Below are positions 24,152-25,984 of a stretch of DNA of 25,984 nucleotides, in pieces. A model generated the notes under the pieces. That model saw nothing but the letters and a program-made list of their open reading frames with translations. It was not told the DNA's origin and searched no databases. The translations under genes and the position numbers were made by a program. The DNA is from Anaerolineaceae bacterium UBA4781. Lineage in GTDB: Bacteria; Chloroflexota; Anaerolineae; Anaerolineales; Anaerolineaceae. The first letter of the stretch is position 1. Each line of letters opens with the position of its first letter. The stretch covers positions 9,245-35,228 of the forward strand of contig DHHD01000082.1 of assembly GCA_002403105.1 (NCBI GenBank), in the 5' to 3' direction.

Positions 24152-24205
24152 TTCGCTGTCTTTGGAGGTGGGTTCAGTAATCTCCTCCCCGTTTATACTT
24201 TTTTT
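24136..24205 (-). promoter_or_regulatory. Candidate programmed -1 ribosomal frameshift signal
   Basis: On the minus strand the mRNA reads CCC CCC CAA AAA AAA GTA TAA in the ATPase frame. A AAA AAA (24199-24205) is an in-frame -1 slippery heptamer, with the zero-frame stop (24193-24195) two codons later. Eight bases downstream of the heptamer, GGGGAGGA (24183-24190) can pair perfectly with TCCTCCCC (24136-24143) across a 39-base loop. The frame reached by a -1 slip is the VWA frame and contains no stop. A shorter alternative pairing, GGAGG with CCTCC (24164-24168), would compete with the stem. The A8 run could also promote transcriptional slippage. Confidence 0.6.
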
Positions 24206-25296
24206 TGGGGGGGTTCCTTTTTATCGGATGGAGTATTGGAATCTTCCTCATCCTTTCCGGGTTCTTTGTATCCAACCAATTTTTCGATCTTTTCGTGCAG
24301 CTCATCGGCATCCATTTCGCTCATCTGCATCGGTCCACCTTTCATACGGTGCAGCAGCGCTAATTCAGCGACCATCCCAATGTCAAAATCATTGATACTT
24401 GTTCTTCCTTCAAATGCAGCCTGCGCTCTGGCTGCTTTTAAAATTACCAGATCAGCACGATGCCCTTCCACATTCATCGAAGCGGTCATCGTGGCAATCG
24501 CAAGCAAATCGCGACTGGAATAGGTAACCTCATCCACAATACGGCGTGCTTCATCAATCTTACGAGATAATTCTTCTTCATGCTGCAGCCATTCTTGCCG
24601 GAATTTTTCGCCATCCTGTTCATAAGCTAGATTGCGCTGCATGATCTCGACTCTTTCACGAGAAGAGCTGATGCCATGGATCTCTACAGATAATCCAAAG
24701 CGATCCAGCAGTTGAGGTCGCAGTTCCCCTTCTTCAGGGTTCATTGTGCCAACTAAAATAAAACGGGCTGGATGAGTAAAAGAGATTCCTTCCCTCTCCA
24801 CAATATTCATTCCCATGGCAGCCGAATCAAGCAAAATATCAACCACATGGTCATCAAGCAGGTTTACTTCATCAATATAGAGCAATCCGCGGTTTGCTGA
24901 AGCCAGAATGCCGGGCTCAAAATGCCTTTCGCCTTTGCGAATCGCTTTTTCGATATCCAATGTTCCAACCACGCGATCTTCCGTAGCAGATACCGGCAGA
25001 TCGATAAAAGGAGTTCGAACGATCTTGCTGGGTAATTTTTCCCCTTTTTCTGCTCGTTCCTGGCATTCGGTACACCAGGTATCCGGCTTTTCCGGATCAC
25101 AGGCAAAGCGGCAGTCACTGACGACCCGCACCTGAGGAAGCAATGCAGCTAAGGCACGTGCAGCGGTGGATTTGGCTGTTCCGCGTTCTCCTCGAATTAA
25201 TACACCACCGATCCGTGTATCTACCGCATTGAGAATCAACGCGCGTTTCATACGTTCCTGCCCGACTATGGCTGTGAATGGAAAAATTACTCTCAT
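24193..25296 (-). CDS. ChlI/BchI-type AAA+ chelatase ATPase (small subunit)
   Basis: 367 residues. It is a MoxR/ChlI-class AAA+ motor with FTAIVGQERMKRAL at the N terminus, Walker A GERGTAKST (36-44), Walker B LLYIDEVNLL (138-147), sensor 1 in VGTMNPEEGELRPQLLDRFG (Asn186, Arg199) and sensor 2 EGHRADL (Arg280). Four cysteines (C62, C66, C75, C78) in an insert could bind a metal. The last about 40 residues are a charged, Pro-containing linker that ends abruptly after the A8 run. ATG 25296 is chosen over an upstream in-frame start because GAGG stands 8 bases before it. It powers metal insertion with the VWA protein; a cobaltochelatase role is more likely than magnesium since nothing here suggests chlorophyll synthesis. 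CobN is not in the window. Confidence 0.9.
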   Translation of the reverse strand: MRVIFPFTAIVGQERMKRALILNAVDTRIGGVLIRGERGTAKSTAARALAALLPQVRVVSDCRFACDPEKPDTWCTECQERAEKGEKLPSKIVRTPFIDLPVSATEDRVVGTLDIEKAIRKGERHFEPGILASANRGLLYIDEVNLLDDHVVDILLDSAAMGMNIVEREGISFTHPARFILVGTMNPEEGELRPQLLDRFGLSVEIHGISSSRERVEIMQRNLAYEQDGEKFRQEWLQHEEELSRKIDEARRIVDEVTYSSRDLLAIATMTASMNVEGHRADLVILKAARAQAAFEGRTSINDFDIGMVAELALLHRMKGGPMQMSEMDADELHEKIEKLVGYKEPGKDEEDSNTPSDKKEPPQKKV

Positions 25297-25372
25297 GAAT
25301 TTACCTCGCCGAGTAAGTTTACCATTTGAATCCGCTTCGGACAACAATTCCTACATATGACATTCATCAGAT

Positions 25373-25401
25373 AAAAAACAAAACCCCGGTGATTGCCGGG
25401 G
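25373..25401 (-). terminator. Rho-independent terminator for the rightmost minus-strand gene
   Basis: Read on the minus strand, CCCCGG-CAATCA-CCGGGG is followed by TTTTGTTTTTT. It starts 9 bases past the stop codon at 25410. It separates this gene from the chelatase genes downstream on the same strand. Confidence 0.88.
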
Positions 25402-25409
25402 GATCCATT

Positions 25410-25984
25410 TTACCAATCATTCTTTGGGCACCAGAGGGTGACCGGGTCGGGAGTAGACCCATCCCAGCAAAGATCCGGTTGTGTTTTTTGGAACAGCACT
25501 TCACCGCTCCAGCGGACAGTACCATTCGCATCCACTGCTTCAATTAAATAGGTAACACCCCACAATGGCGGATTGACCACGTAATTATGATAGAGATGTG
25601 CATAACCCACATTGGGATTGGCTGCTGAAGGAATAAGGTCTACCTCATAGAAAGTCAGATTATTATGAGTCTGTTTCACTTCCACTTTTCCGCCGGTTCC
25701 GATCTGTGAGGAGAATTCGAATACAAAGGTGCAGTACTGCCCCGGGATATGCATGATATTAATTCCGTTCTCAACAACACCCGGTCTGCCCGTTGTTGGC
25801 ATGCCATATCTGCCATAATCCGTATCCCCTGGTGCAGCAGAATCAACCGGCATACACCATCCAGTTAACCCATTCTGCATTTCCCCATTCCCGGTCAGGT
25901 TCGTATCCGCCGAGTTAACAAAAGCAGAGGGTGTGGCTGCACCGGGTTCTGATACGACTGTCGATTGTGAAGCTGCTTGTGTTG
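25410..25984 (-). CDS. Unrecognised, probably secreted protein, C-terminal part (5' end outside window)
   Basis: Partial: the frame is open to the right edge of the window, giving at least 191 residues. The leading part (TQAASQSTVVSEPGAATPSAFV...) is a Ser/Thr/Ala/Pro-rich linker of the sort that follows a signal or lipoprotein peptide. The rest alternates beta-like segments (QYCTFVFEFSS, GKVEVKQTHNNLTFYEVDLI, GVTYLIEAVDANGTVRWSGEVLF) with several cysteines (GWCMPV, YCTF, DLCWDG, TLWCPK) that could form disulfides outside the cell. An internal ATG at 25880 exists but is probably not the start. I recognise no family. A terminator follows its stop. Confidence 0.65.
   Translation of the reverse strand, partial: TQAASQSTVVSEPGAATPSAFVNSADTNLTGNGEMQNGLTGWCMPVDSAAPGDTDYGRYGMPTTGRPGVVENGINIMHIPGQYCTFVFEFSSQIGTGGKVEVKQTHNNLTFYEVDLIPSAANPNVGYAHLYHNYVVNPPLWGVTYLIEAVDANGTVRWSGEVLFQKTQPDLCWDGSTPDPVTLWCPKNDW

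Larger units (their letters stand above)
23228..25296 (-). other. Predicted -1 frameshift fusion product: ChlD-like chelatase subunit, about 689 residues
   Basis: If ribosomes slip back one base at 24199-24205, the 366 residues encoded before the slip continue with 323 residues in the VWA frame. The joined protein is AAA+ ATPase, then an acidic/Pro-rich linker (..SDKKEPPQKK-SINGEEITEPTSK..), then VWA. This is the ChlD/BchD domain order, and the size is near that of known ChlD proteins (about 550-700). Unshifted ribosomes stop after GTA and release the 367-residue ChlI-like protein. Published comparative work has described chlD genes that make both subunits through programmed frameshifting. 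The fusion is inferred here from frame geometry and family architecture, not observed. Confidence 0.65.

Noticed and set aside
24182..24190. GGGGAGGAG on the minus strand as the ribosome-binding site of the VWA gene
   Set aside because: No ATG, GTG, TTG or CTG in the VWA frame lies at proper spacing, and the ATG at 24151 is 30 bases away. An ATT at 24181 is too close. A role in RNA structure fits better, though re-initiation is not fully excluded.
1..25984. Search for tRNA or rRNA genes, CRISPR arrays, insertion sequences, phage genes and long repeats
   Set aside because: None was visible by eye. The only clear long-range internal similarity is the duplicated ATPase module in the gene at 9490-10863.

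Overview
This window reads as a chromosomal segment of an anaerobic bacterium, most likely of the Chloroflexota, class Anaerolineae. That placement is an inference from gene content: a sodium-pumping decarboxylase, secreted beta-solenoid membrane proteins, a DnaD plus double-AAA helicase-loader set, and separate ChlI/ChlD-like chelatase ORFs. No marker RNA is present to confirm it. Genes are densely packed on both strands, and no gene-free stretch exceeds about 200 bases. I saw no tRNA, rRNA, CRISPR array, insertion sequence or phage gene.

Layout, left to right. (1) 1-2300: the tail of a DegT-type sugar aminotransferase, a five-helix membrane protein with a bacterial PH-like domain, and an unassigned helical protein. 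(2) 2472-5940: a complete sodium-ion-translocating acyl-CoA decarboxylase operon (carboxyltransferase, OadG-type anchor, biotin carrier, membrane sodium pump), most likely methylmalonyl-CoA decarboxylase. It ends at a strong bidirectional terminator shared with an OmpR-type regulator whose receiver domain is degenerate. (3) 6876-11584: a bifunctional-nuclease-family protein, then a primosome-like cluster (DnaB helicase, DnaD-domain protein, and an unusual loader with two DnaC/DnaI-type AAA+ modules in one chain), then a histidine-family phosphatase. (4) 11608-14385: DNA polymerase I on the minus strand, with intact proofreading motifs. (5) 14513-17967: UDP-ManNAc dehydrogenase, UDP-GlcNAc 2-epimerase and a glycosyltransferase, i.e. 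surface-polysaccharide synthesis. (6) 17969-19890: a purine-type phosphoribosyltransferase and an alkaline-phosphatase-superfamily hydrolase. (7) 19927-23111, minus strand: a secreted bactofilin-like membrane protein, then a solute-binding lipoprotein coupled to a small membrane protein, with no ABC permease in sight. (8) 23228-25296, minus strand: a ChlI-like AAA+ ATPase followed by a VWA protein. (9) The C-terminal part of an unrecognised, probably secreted protein runs off the right edge.

The most notable find is the junction between the two chelatase ORFs. The ATPase ORF ends two codons after an in-frame A AAA AAA slippery heptamer. A -1 shift there enters the VWA frame, which is open through the junction, and would yield a ChlD-like fusion of about 689 residues. 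An 8-bp GC-rich stem can form 8 nt downstream of the slippery site. One locus could thus encode both the small (ChlI) and medium (ChlD) subunits of a metal chelatase, probably the cobaltochelatase of cobalamin synthesis. The second find is the tandem-AAA+ helicase loader.

Several start sites (near 1332, 6876, 14385, 14513, 18484) are preceded by extended -10 elements of the form TGnTAnAAT or close variants, 28-36 nt upstream of the start codon. These helped choose starts.
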